A DNA stretch of 64,000 nucleotides from positions 2,740,501-2,804,500 of the forward strand of contig OY821779.1 in assembly GCA_963682175.1 (NCBI GenBank), in the 5' to 3' direction. Within the stretch, counting starts at the first letter, position 1, and the number at the start of each line of letters is the position of its first letter. Shown in pieces: positions 36,161 through 48,600 of the stretch. The notes beneath the pieces were generated by a model. The model searched no databases. It was not told where the DNA came from and saw only the letters and a list, made by a program, of their open reading frames with translations. Position numbers and translations under genes: made by a program. This stretch comes from Triglochin maritima (taxonomy: Eukaryota > Streptophyta > Magnoliopsida > Alismatales > Juncaginaceae).

Positions 36161-37743
36161 ATATGCCCAGCTGGCGATACAGATATGTCAACGTCGCCGA
36201 CCCCCATGAGTAATCAGCAATGGTATCTGGGTCCCTCGCCTCCAATAAGTCGCGTGGTCTCAGTCTGGAACCGCTTTTGTCGAGAAACAATACGCAGCCT
36301 AGCAGTAAGAAGAAATAAGCAGTCATCTGCGTATCCTCAGTCCGTGGTGGTCGCCCCCGTCTGCAACACTCGTCCACAGCGTCGATACTAACACCACCGC
36401 CACTCCAGAATGAGCTATCCCGCCCAAGACCCTCCAGGCTGACACCCAGCAACTCAGATACATATAACTTCAGCTCAGATGTCAGCGCCTGCGAACTGAC
36501 CATGGGACCCTCAACAGGAATGTGAAGAATCTGAAAGACGTCATGCAACATGATTGTCATCTCTCCGAACGGCAAGTGGAAAGTGTTGGTGTCAGGCTGC
36601 CACCGCTCCACGAATGCCGAAATCAACGGCATGTCGATGCAGGAAAACATGTTGTACGGCAAGTGACTCAATCCACTGTCGACCACGGTCGCCGTCATAT
36701 CCTCAGTCATCACTGAGCGCCATGCCTGCAATGTCGTACAAGCTCTGTGCCGATTATGGCACTTCAAAACCTTCCGCTCCTCGCCATCCCAGATGCGTCT
36801 GGCGACGTGGCCTCCGAAACTCGGAATGACGCTGCCATCTACAGGACCACCGGGAATAATATCCGTGACGATCCAAGACTCGTCATCACCCCTCTTCTTC
36901 TTCTGAGCTCGGGCGTCTGCAGTGCACGAACTTGAATCACCGGTCACAAACCGGCCACCTCGATCATTCCTAATGACCCACTCAGCTGAAGGACCACCGT
37001 GTCGCCCTCGTCCTCGACCGGACTGATGTACCGCCTCCTCCTGTGGCCCCAAGTCGTATCGGCCCCCATCGTCATTGTCGTCGTGACTCCTCGCCTCATC
37101 TGAATCATCCTCGTCGTCGAAAGACTCTCCAGGTGTCTGACGACGACGTAACAGATCTCTCTCTCTCCTAACTGAAGCAGAAATACCACGTGTACGTGGA
37201 TGACGAGGACCTGACTCGTCTGCTATACTACGTACCGGGCGTAAGGGAATTGATTTCCCTTTTCCTCCACGGTAACCCGATGACTATTAATTCAATTTAA
37301 AAATACAAATTTATTAATGATTTTACTATAATAATTAAACTAATTATTAACTTAATAATCGATTTATTTAGCAATTATCACAATTAATCAATAATCCGTT
37401 ACTAAAATCGTACACAACTAATTACTAACATAATAATCAATTTATTTATTAATTAACACATTTTATAATTAATAAACGATTTACTAAACTAATTTAACTC
37501 ATTATTAACATAATATTCAATATATTTAAATTTTATCACAATTTATAATCAATTTAAAAACAAATTAAAAAAAATTCCAGGGGGGAGGCGGTTCCCGCGA
37601 CCGCCCGAACGTTGGGTCGGGCGGCTCCCGCGGTCGCCCGACTCAATTTTTTTTTTTTTAAATTAATTGAAATAAACAAGGTGATTTACCAGATGTGAGT
37701 AGTCCGGGGTGTCCGCTGGCTCTTTCCCTGGCCTCCGAGACAT
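36120..37743 (-). pseudogene. PMD gene with intact 5' part, truncated 3' (in deleted MULE)
   Basis: Exon 1 (37743-37690) has 18 codons beginning MSRRPGKEPADTPDYSHL. A GT donor follows. The intron ends with AG at 37285-37284, and exon 2 (37283 onward) is open without a stop to 36120. It contains the PMD hallmark FVERWQPDTNTFHLPFGEMT with DVFQILHIPVEG, and later SWGSATLTYLYRQLGIS. After that the deletion joins antisense transposase sequence, giving a short tail and a TGA stop. Predicted product is about 406 residues. The sibling PMD gene has two further exons, so this is a truncated gene, but the remaining frame looks maintained. It could be expressed. Whether it has any function is unknown. 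Confidence 0.8.
37569..37649. repeat. GC-rich palindromes in intron 1 of the PMD gene
   Basis: The stretch holds GGCGGTTCCCGCGACCGCC and TCGGGCGGCTCCCGCGGTCG-type palindromes inside an otherwise very AT-rich intron. It mirrors the GC island in the transposase intron at the other end of the element. Confidence 0.75.
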
Positions 37744-37826
37744 CGTATTTGGTGAATAAAAGTGTGATATGAAGAGAAAGTTGTGTTAAAAGAGTGAAAT
37801 GAGGAGTTATATTAGTAGAAAGTGTA

Positions 37827-37890
37827 GAGGGGCAAAATGGTAATCTTACGGGCGATTTAAGTAGTTTTACGGCGACGAATAGCAGTTCAG
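37827..37890 (-). repeat. Right terminal inverted repeat of the deleted MULE
   Basis: On the minus strand reads CTGAACTGCTATTCGTCGCC and on, matching the left end. It is followed by the right copy of the target duplication TTAAAATA (37891-37898). Confidence 0.9.
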
Positions 37891-37898
37891 TTAAAATA

Positions 37899-39658
37899 AG
37901 GCAGTGTACGTGGTCATATCGGAATATTCTTCTTCGCCACCCTTCAAAATTGATCTCATCGTGAGAATAAACCTTACCAAAGTTAATCTAAAGCAGTAGA
38001 GCGGAAATAGATTCTCTAGTTTAGTTAGAATCTTCAAGGAAAAATGAAGAGAAAAATATGTATAAATCAGAATTAGAGCGTCAACTTAAAGAAAAAGAGA
38101 GAAAACTATCTGACTTTTACATTCCCACACCACCCATTGTCATTTCAACCTAATAACTCATAATACATTCTTTACTTTCTCTTCAAAGCTAGTTTTATTA
38201 TTTCAACATGCCAAATTTCTTCTTCCTTTTCTCTTAATGTTTTTATCCATATCCAAACAAGAGAAACTCATTGTTTCTTCCATCAACTCAAGCAAAAGAA
38301 AACAAATTATTTTTTTCCCAAAAATTAATTTGTTTTCTTTTACTTCGGTGGCTCTTGGCATATACGACTACGAAGTTGAATTGCTGCTACATCTAGAGTC
38401 CGAAAAAGATTGTTTGCCGCTGTATCTGGGATGAGTGAGACGCCGGAAGGAAAGAAAAAAAAAATTGGTGACTTCTCCTCCAATGCAAATGTGGCGTCTT
38501 AAACAATGTGTTAATAATTCTCCCTGTTGTTTCAGTACCAACTTAGAAAGGACAACCGTAAAACAATTCGATCACGATTTTCCCTGTTGCTAGACGTAAA
38601 ACGCAGGTACCCATGTACATCCAAGACTATAAGACTTCAGTAAAGAGTCAAAATCGGAAAGTTTAAGTCGGTGTATCCATCAAGGCTTTGAAAGGGTGTA
38701 AAATGTCTGTAGTCAAAGCTCAGTCCATGACCTAGGCTCTTCGTCCAGAAAAAGAAAACCCAGGAAAATCGTTACAAAATTATAATTTACCTTTTATGTT
38801 GTTACCAAAACTATAATAACCATCTTTAGATCTTCACGTGTCGAGTTAAGAAGCAACTCATATTACAGCTCTAAACAACATGATTATTTACGTTTGATTA
38901 CTTATTTTCGTATACATGTAGGCCGAAGTGACAATGAGGCAGACAAATAAAAGACAATCTTCTTATAAAAAATATTTGAAGTGTTGACTGCTACGTGTGT
39001 ATCCTTGAGACCTTGACAAATCCTTCACACACATCACATCAATTAAATTAACACTTAAAACATTCTACAAAGACCAATCCATTCAATAGATATGAACTAA
39101 CTAAATGAATCCACAGAGGAAATAAACGTATATATAACTCAATGAAATGGAATTCAATTGGTCTCGTCAACAATACATAACAGTACTGCTACCCTAACCT
39201 AAAGTACATCTATGTATGGAATCAGAATCTTGAGAGTACTGCATGTTTACAAATGCTGTTCAAACAAGACCTGGTTTGCTTTCATATCAGAAAAAGTATG
39301 TGTGGTGCCTCAAAGACATGACAGAAAGCCTAGAGCTTCGGCACAGACGCAGAACATGCTATCCATGAACGTTGTTCCTATGCATGCATGAGTACCAGAA
39401 AAAGAAACCCTAAGAAATTCGGGCATAACATAAGAGAGAAGTACATGTACATGGCCTGGATATTGGACTATATGCAATCACATGTTCCTATCACCTGTAT
39501 GCACGAAGTTGATGTAGAATATTATGGTAGTGGGATCAACTTGTATCATCACTGGGATGAGCAGAAGGCTGTAACTTCTTCAAGAGAACCCTGGCAATTG
39601 CACTCCAACTCAAGTGCTGGATAACCCAGTTTTTTCTCTTTCCAACTCGCATGATGCA
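37899..39658. other. 3' flank of ORRM1-like gene, no other gene seen
   Basis: AT-rich spacer between the deleted MULE and the end of the ORRM1-like gene. The part next to 39658 should include that gene's 3' untranslated region. Open frames at 38237-38434 and 39388-39624 have no motifs. Confidence 0.5.
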
Positions 39659-42600
39659 TCAAAGATAATTTTGTGAAGGTGGAGTGGGGTGGCGAATCCG
39701 CCCCCTGTTTTGTCTCGGAGGGTTAGTTTTGGCAACGTCAACAACTATCATCCAGCCGTTGATAATCTGCACTTGGAAGAAAAAAGCATTACAGTTTCAA
39801 GGATAACTATGATATAGAGAAAAGATGTTAAGTAAAGACTCGGACCTTCCCATTCATCTCTCTTAGAGCTGCACCTGCAGCCTCTTCAGTTGTGTACTCT
39901 ATGAAGGCATACCCCTTGGACCTCTTTGAGATTTTGTCCATTATAATTTTAACTGTTCCATAGCAATTTGCATGAAAATGCTCAAGTGATTTAAGTTCAT
40001 GTCAAATAAATAAAAAAAGAATAAGATACCTTCTACAAGTTCACCATAACCTTCAAATGCTGCACGCAAAGTCTTCTCAGATGTATAAAAAGACAACCCT
40101 GCAATTAAACAATACAATTGCAGCAATATAATCTTTGAGTTGCTAGAAAAACATCCTACAAGACTACAATGTTCAATTTTCCCACTTCAGTGTTTAGAAT
40201 CTTTCTTTTTTGGGTTAATTACAGTTTATCCCCTTGAACTATGCATTGCTATCACTTTGCACTCCTAAACTTTCAAAGTTGACAATTACTCCCATGAACT
40301 TTCGTTTTGTAACATTTTACCCTCTTGAATTTTAAAAATTCATTATTTAAACACACATTCGTCTTTTTTGCAATTATTTTCGTTTTATCCCTAATACACT
40401 CCTAAATCTATATTTACGTAAAAGTTTGGAAAGACGTGGATGTCGGATTTGATTGGAATTTGTGTCAGATTCAGTACCAATCCGACCCAAATTCCAACCA
40501 AATCTGACTTCTGTTTCGATCCGAATTTTCACGTAAATATAGGTTTATGAGTGTATTAGGGATAAAACGAAAATAATTGCAAAAAAAGACGAATGTGTGT
40601 TTAAATAATGAATTTTTAAAGTTCAAGATGGCAAAATTTTACCAAAACGAAAGTTCAGGGGTGCAAAGTGATATCAAGATATAATTCAGGTGGGCAAATT
40701 GTAATTAATCCTTCTTTTTTGGGGGGTTGGAGGTGAGGAGGAAACTAACCAAGTTTGACAAGATACTGGAGCGAGTCTACTCCGACAAAAATATTCACAT
40801 AGACACGAAAAATCTCACTCATGCATGAGAGGGGATATTGAAGATACAACCCCACATTGCTCAAGAGGAACCACAATTCATAGAATAATTGATGATTAGA
40901 TTACTCTGCAAATAAAGCTCCTAAACCAACTCCTTCACTAATACATATTGTTGTCATGGGTGCACTAGTTTACTTTGCAAAAGAAAGAACAAGTGCAAGT
41001 AGGTCCAGAACCCCTTGCACTTCTGTCCAAGAATTGTCCACTTGCATTTGTTCTCCAAAGATGAAATCTAATAAATGCAAGACCAATTCAAATAAGAACG
41101 GAATAAAACTATGAATTTTATTGTTGGACACCAGAGTTTAAGATAGAGAAAACCAAAGTACTAGAGGAAGAAGGATGTGGGAGAAGGGAGTTGGATGGTT
41201 TAAGTAGAATTTAGTGCTTGTACGCTGGATAGATCCATGCACAAGGGACCCACATGATCCAGAACAAATTTTAATATTGTGATACCAATTTTAGAAATTT
41301 GTCCCAACAGATTCGGGGTTGTCCGTGTTGTAAATTCTGGATATCAGCAACAGAAGTTCATTAGTTTCGTTTTTGTTTCACTCAGTTTTTATTTGTCTTA
41401 AATTTAGTAGATGTAGTCTTATAGCTAATCCTTATCTTCTTTATATGATTATGTCCTTTTGTCCATCGACAATCATAGCAAAAGGTTTTGGCCATGACTA
41501 TATACAGCTCCTCATAGGGAAGGATGATGATAGATCAGGAAAAGTAAAAAGTGGATAAGAGAAAAACTAATGTGCTTATTGTTGCATTACTACTTCATGC
41601 AGTCTAGAGTTTTTAGTGCAGTACTGTAGTGTTTGTATGGTTTGATTTGTCCTTGTTCTAGCATATCACTTACTGTAACTCACAATGCATGGTCTGGAGG
41701 TTGCCCAAGATTATGCCACTCCCGGTCAATTTATTTAATCACTATTTATTCAAATAATTCATTTGTCTGGGATTTGCTTTTGAAGAATAATATCAGCTTC
41801 TGGCCTCTGGGTTTTCAATTTTTAGAAAAAATGAAAATTTTCAATGTGACCAAGTATTCTGTTTCACAAAAGAGGGGATCTCATCATACATTACCAATTT
41901 ACTACACATATTACATGTTTTCTTGCAGAAAAATCAAGGATACACACGAATACTCGTGTATTTAACATTCTTCCTAGTGTTAGCCTAGCTGCTAAAGATA
42001 GAGGGGGCCATGCAAACAGTATGACTAAAACCATATCATACACTTCACCCTAGGAAAGGATACAAACGATTTCATTTTCCATGGATTTTGTGTAATATAT
42101 AATTAAAAAATAGCCAACCTGAGCAATACAATTCTTTGCATGCACAATTAGTTGTGGCTGACCACAACAAATCATGATAAATAATAATGTTCACATAACT
42201 ACTTGGATACTATTGTAAATATGATGAACATAAATTAAGATTAATTCCTGCACCAACTACAAAAATGGATTATCTATAACTGTAAATACTCCTACGAATA
42301 CCTGTTACGAAAAGCCTCTTGGTTTTTGGCATTTGATCAATTACTACGGGAGTGGAGTTTAGTGACTTATGTGTCATCCCAACACCTGCAATGCCAAATC
42401 ATCAATTTTTATCACCACTAACACCCATGTAATAAAATAAATAAAAGTAGTCATAAACCATAGTATTACGATGTCCAAAGTATGACACTTTGATTCGCAA
42501 AGATATATCATATATGGATTCATGGAGTTGTTCTTGCTAAAAATGAGTTAGATGATTTTTTATTTGTTAGTGTACTTTCCAAAGTTACTTGATTTGCTAA

Positions 42601-45600
42601 TGCTAACACTAAAAATAATAATAATTAAAATCTCTAGACTTAATAAATCGGGACCCATTGACTAACTAAGGTTTCTTATCAATGTACTCGGACCCCCTTC
42701 AATGATCAAAGGAAAACCCAAGTTACTTTCCAAAATTCATAGCCTACAACCGCGATCAAACTGGCTGGCTAGACTGAAATTCAACCACTGGCTGCTAGTC
42801 CAACCAGGTTGAACCAAGTGAATCAGTGTGTACTTAGCAGCCAAATATGTCTCATCAAATTTTAAATTAAATGATTTGAATTTTTTCAAATTTTCAAACT
42901 TATAATGCATATATCATGGTTCAACCAGTTCCCTAAACGGTTGAAGTTGAACCATTGACCTGGTGTCCGGACTGGTCTGGCATCACGTCTGTGTTTCTGA
43001 ACCTCACAAAGAAAATATATAATATGAAGTATAGTTGATATTGGTTTATCAATATCTCAACTGGGCACTTCAAATCAAATGCATAAGAATTGGTAGTGAA
43101 ATTCTAAAAATAGATCTAAAACAAGTATGCCTTTGAATTTCACTACATCATGATGATGCTGGTCATGCTATCCCAAGCAACCTTTTAGCATCATATACAT
43201 GCAGTTAACAATGCTTAGGTAGCGCCTAAGCGACCCTAGGCGTTACGGCGGTCGCCCAGGTGTGGGCGACTCCTTTTTAATTTATCCTTTTGTTTTAATT
43301 AAAAAATTAGGAAACAACACAGGAAAAAAACATGAAAAATGCAAATAAAATATAGAAACAAACCTTACATGTTTGGGCTTCAAAAAGACACCTAGATTAC
43401 CGACCATAGTCTCACTAGGTACTCTCTCTACCCACTCAAACACTTAGGCTTCTTATTTTAGAGACAGTAATACAATTTAGAAGGCAAAAATATTATAATA
43501 CAAGTGTCATACTCATTCAATTGGACACATTGTTCTAAAATCCAGTTAGGAACTTCAGTATCATTGTCTTCTTTGGAGTCGTCGGATCATCAACGTAGAC
43601 GTCCTCCTCGTCGGTTTCTTCATTATCTGTGGGAATAAGTCTTCATCGACATCTCAGGGAGTTTCAAAACTCGATGCATTAACTAGTCATTGCTATGCGA
43701 CCATGTCCGACCGCATAACCTGGATATTCATAACTATAACAAGTTATGTTGATGTCTTCATCTAATCCTTCACTTAAGAAATGTGTAGTTGAAGACATCG
43801 ATCCACGACGAGTCCGTCTTCATGAAGATGAAGGTCCTAAGATAGTTTCCTCCACCTCAGCCCACGTCAGATTCTCCCAGCGAAGACCGGATCCCCAATT
43901 TCTGCTAACCAATGATGATCCTCCAAGAGGTCCTAATCCACACCAATAGGATTGAAGAAACCAAGGCGTTCCATTCTTGTTTCGAATCTTTGCCACAATT
44001 TCTGGTTGTAGTTCACGAAGACCTAATCATTCAACTTCTTCGTCGCCAATCTGTTTTTTTCTCAAACACACTCCAATTACGCTCGCAACCGGAAACCGAG
44101 CACATTAGGTCGAGAACCTTCAGTGCCAACCTCTGCAATGTTTCGTCCTTCATGTCCAGCCCGTACGCACACCATCAATCATTCGATCTTATGTCGGTGT
44201 GTTGTCTATTTACAATGTCCTTCCTGAACATTTCTAGTTGAGATGTGTAACGATCCAACAATGTTGAACACTTGTCTTGACCTTCACGAGTACGAAAAAG
44301 GTGGTAAATGACGTCTAAGAAGCCCGACATCTCCTAAATCTACAAAATCATTTAAACATGCATTTTGATTCATTTGAATTCTACTAGTAGTGGACATGTA
44401 AGCAGCTATTTCGGCTCTTGAAATGTCAGGAAATTTATCACAAGGTCGTGCATTATTGTCCGGTGTGCGGGCGATATGTTGTTTGTGGTGGACAATATCA
44501 CTCTTAGTTACTCTACCACATAATTCACAAACTAAGGAATTTTTTCATTTAAATTTAAGTAATTGGCAACTTTCCAACCGAGATCATTACTTCTACTAAG
44601 ATCTTAAGTGATAGTAATTTTCGTGTGTCATTGACAAAATTGATCCAGGTACAAAAACCATTAATTAAGATTTTAAATTGACAAAAAAAAATTAAGCTAA
44701 AGGAAAGAGTTATAAAGTGTGCACTTAATTGATCGAATTGAAAAAAGAAACTTCGAACGTTGGAATTCTTAAGCACCGGAGTGATGAAGTTGGAAGTTGA
44801 AAGCTTGGAAGAGTTCAAGAATTGGGAATGCGAGAGAAGTAGTTAGAGTAGAATGAAATGAGTGGGGATGGTTAAAATATAGGTGGTTGGGGGGAGGGTT
44901 AAAAAATTATTAAAAACAAAAAAACTAGTTGTTGCTACCGTAGCAACGGCTAGTTTTAACTAGTCATTGCTATGCGACCATGTCCGACCGCATAAACCAC
45001 ACACCACTATGTGCGGTGTGCAGGGGCGGTCACATATTCGCCTAGGCGGGTCACCCATCCAAACCTTGGTAGTTAATGTCACTCATTACTCTACTCTTTT
45101 ATTTTGGGTTAATTACAGTTTGACTTCTTAAATTATACATTGATTTCACTTTATACCCATAAACTTTAAAATGTGACAATTATCTCCTTTGAATTTTCGT
45201 TTTATAACACTTACCCCCTGAGTGAGAAAAATCAATTATTTAAACACACATTTGTCATTTGTTTTGGAATTTTTTGTATTGTATATCTAATACACTATTA
45301 ATGCTAACTTTACATTAAAGTTTGAATCGAATGTCAAATATGGTTAGAATTTGAGTCGAATTCAGTACCAATCCAACTCAATTTCAAAATACATCTGACC
45401 TCCAATTCGATCTGAACTTTAACGTAAAGTTAGATTTAAGAGTGTATTAGGGATACAATACAAAAAATTACAAGAAAAACGGTGAATAATTGTTTAAATA
45501 ATGATTTTTTAAAGCTCAGAGAGAGTGTTGCAGAACGAAAGTTCGAGGGGAAGGAGGGATTGACAATTTTTAAAATTGAGGAATGCAAAGTGAAATCAAT

Positions 45601-48600
45601 GCATAGTTTAGAAGACAAACTGTAATTAATCTTTTTTTATTAGTGGTTCATTATTCTACATTAAAAAGTAAAAACAACTAAATGCAAGCCGAAATTGAGG
45701 AAGTGAAAAGATGTATCTCAATAGAATATTATAATGTATCAACAGCTTAGAAGCTAACCTCTGGGTTCATAAAGTCCCCAGCAACCATTACATCAACATA
45801 GAATTTAACTATGCAAAAAATATTTTCTTCACATAAGAACTATAAAAATTGTTAAGCATCAGAGAATCACCATAGAATGGGTTCATGTAAGTTACAAGCT
45901 TTCATGTTTAAGTTAATGGTGATTGAGTGGTTAATTCAGTGGTTCAAGTCTACCATCAACAACTATAGGTTCTATGTAATCTTCTCTGACCAAATGACCA
46001 ACACTTAGCTATTGACATGACCTTGGCTCCAACACCACTTCTCGTTTCCTTTATTTTCCTTTTTAGCTATGACATTTATGCCTTGCTAGGATTCATGCAT
46101 CTCAAATATAAAAAATGAACTAACAAGGTAGAGATCTCACCTCTGTAATCCTTGTAGTCAGAATTCACATTAAGATCTGGGCACACAGCTAAAACCCCAC
46201 GAATATCTGTCAACATATGAAAGATTATTTTACATTTAATTTCAAATAGTCATACTTGATTTGTAGCATGCATAACTCACCAGCTAATTCCCGTGCACAA
46301 TCCTCGTCTATATGGCAACAAAATCCAAATTCCTCTTCCCAAGAAATATGATACATGCTCATTTGTGCATCTTTTTCGCTGCAAAAATCATTTTCTTGTT
46401 GGTAAATAGTAACAGAAACAGAGAACGAGGTGTGGCCGTTTATGAGAATCTAAAATGATTAAGACTTACTTTCCCATAACCTTTGTGAGGGTCTGGGCAT
46501 AATAGTCCACCATTTGAGCCTTCGTAACAATTTCAATCCTAGGCTTCTCCATCTGAACCAGCCAGTAGTTGGAATTTTGTCCAGGAGCAGCAGGAGTAAA
46601 TTTGTCATAGTGGTTATTGGGGCTTGAAAATTGACTCGAAGGAGAAGTCAAGAAGCTATAGTCTTTCTTTGCAGAATCTATATCCTTATCAGGCCTAACT
46701 GACAGAACCCCAGGGACATCTAAAATACAAACAGAAAGAAGGAAACGTGTCATGATGATCCTAACAATCACTCTATACTAACCAATCACCAAATGTACTA
46801 AGTTCCATCAAATAGCTTACACTGAAAATCAAATAAAAGTTACACATGCAAAAGAAACTTCTAAGTTGTGTTTGGACATGCCATTATGTATTCAGCATTG
46901 TTCTCAAATGATGGTATTTCTCTGGTTTTGGATAAGCATATTAATATCCAATGAAGGTAACTAGAAATTTCATATAATATTGTGTTGGTAAAACTTATTC
47001 CAACTGACATGAAGTTTAAAATCATATGCAAACCATAATAACATTTATTGATGTGCATATAAACAAAATCTGAAGTATACATACATCATACATACATACA
47101 TCAACATAACCCCAATGCCTCAGAAGAGGCTCCCGCCTAAGCGAGGTAGGGGGGTCGGATGTACGCAACCCTACCACTGTAAAACAGTGAGGTTGTTTCC
47201 AATTGACCCAAATGATGCAAATGCAACTGACCATCTGCGATTCCACAATAAAAGAAATGCAGATCGTTTAAATAACCCTTTGATATAGTCCATGATGCTC
47301 CAAATGTCAAAAAACAATTTAATCTTTGACATAGTGGAAATTGACAAAAACAAAATCTGAAGTATAACGTTAAAAAATTGTATCAATTTGAGATGATTGA
47401 AATTAGATTAACTTACTAAACTCCACCCCTCGACTTGGAATTTGCTTGTAACTTTTGAATGCATGTGTTACATCCAAGCACCATGGAGATTTACCGATCA
47501 CATTTACAAATTCTTTAAGGTTCGTAAATCATCTGAAAATGTCATCTAGACTCCAAGTTAAATAATACATCCAAGCACAACCTTGGTAATTTATTATAGG
47601 ATTTTTTTTGTTGAAATAATCATGGAATAAAAGAAAATTTGAAGAATATGTATCTGGAAAACTTATTTAACAAACTATGCTTCTTAAAAATAGCACATGT
47701 GATGTCATTTTCATTAAACAAAAACGACATCATGGTTGCCGTTTTTAGACCTAAATGAAAAACAACATCACGGATGCCGTTTTTTATTTGGGGAAATATT
47801 GATCGATGTGTTAACTTATAGGAGCAATACATGCATCACTCACTATGTATATAAATAAGACACAATACATGAATCAAGAGCTAAGCTGAATCTATCTTTT
47901 TCATTTGAAGATTTGAGAAAAAAATTATACTTATGGGATCAAAGCATCAGGTCGGTGGTTTTCAATTTATTTTTTTGGTTTTTTTGATTTCGAGATGTCA
48001 TTTTTGCCTATGACATGTTGAACTAGCAACATGTCGGTCGGAGGTCTCGCTCCCTAATGAGTATGGGTGTCAGTGGATGTCCGAAATCCGAGAATCCGTG
48101 AGCGTCCGTATTCGTTTTATCCAAGAATCTGTCATCCGCAAAATCATATCTGTAATGCCGTTTTTATTTAATGAAAACGGCATCATAGGTGTCTTTTTAA
48201 GAAACATAGTTTGCCAAATAAGTTTTTCAGATGCATATTCTTCCAATTTTCTTTTATTCCGTGATTATTTTAAAAAAAACATTTCATATATATCAACCTA
48301 TTCAGCACAATTTCTGAGTTCCAGACCAAAAGTACGATAGCAAGAACCACCAAACGTCCAAACTAATACCTGCAAGCCAACGTGAAGCCTCCTCGTTAAC
48401 GTCACAGCAGAATCCATAATGATTCTGCCACGACACATCGTAAATTCTCATCTGTGCTTCCTTCACACTGCCAAGGACAACCAAAACTTATGCCAAACTC
48501 CAAAACAACAAAAGATAAGAAAACACAACCAAACCGAAACCCTTCTTTTCCCGAACCTTCCGAGAACTCTAGCAAGCACACCGACGTAGTAATCAACAAC

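Larger units (their letters stand above)
35613..37890. mobile_element. Internally deleted MULE (sibling of the 58-64 kb element)
   Basis: The 2278-base element has inverted repeats of about 64 bases (35613-35676 and 37890-37827) that share most positions, including TATTCGTCGCCG and AAAACTACTTAAATCGCCC. The left end also matches 58080 onward. Inside are the first exon, intron and beginning of exon 2 of the transposase gene on plus, then directly the PMD gene on minus. The transposase catalytic core, the OTU domain and the 3' half of the PMD gene, all present in the larger sibling, are missing. The deletion junction lies near 36155-36165. Confidence 0.9.

Noticed and set aside
36522..36935. Plus-strand frames of 62-91 codons
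   Set aside because: Antisense to the PMD coding region of the deleted MULE.
45733..45795. Possible extra ORRM1 exon (minus, ending ACCCAGAG before GTTAGC)
   Set aside because: Its phases do not fit: including it puts a stop into the next exon, while exon 5 (46206-46141) joins the exon at 42385 in frame directly.
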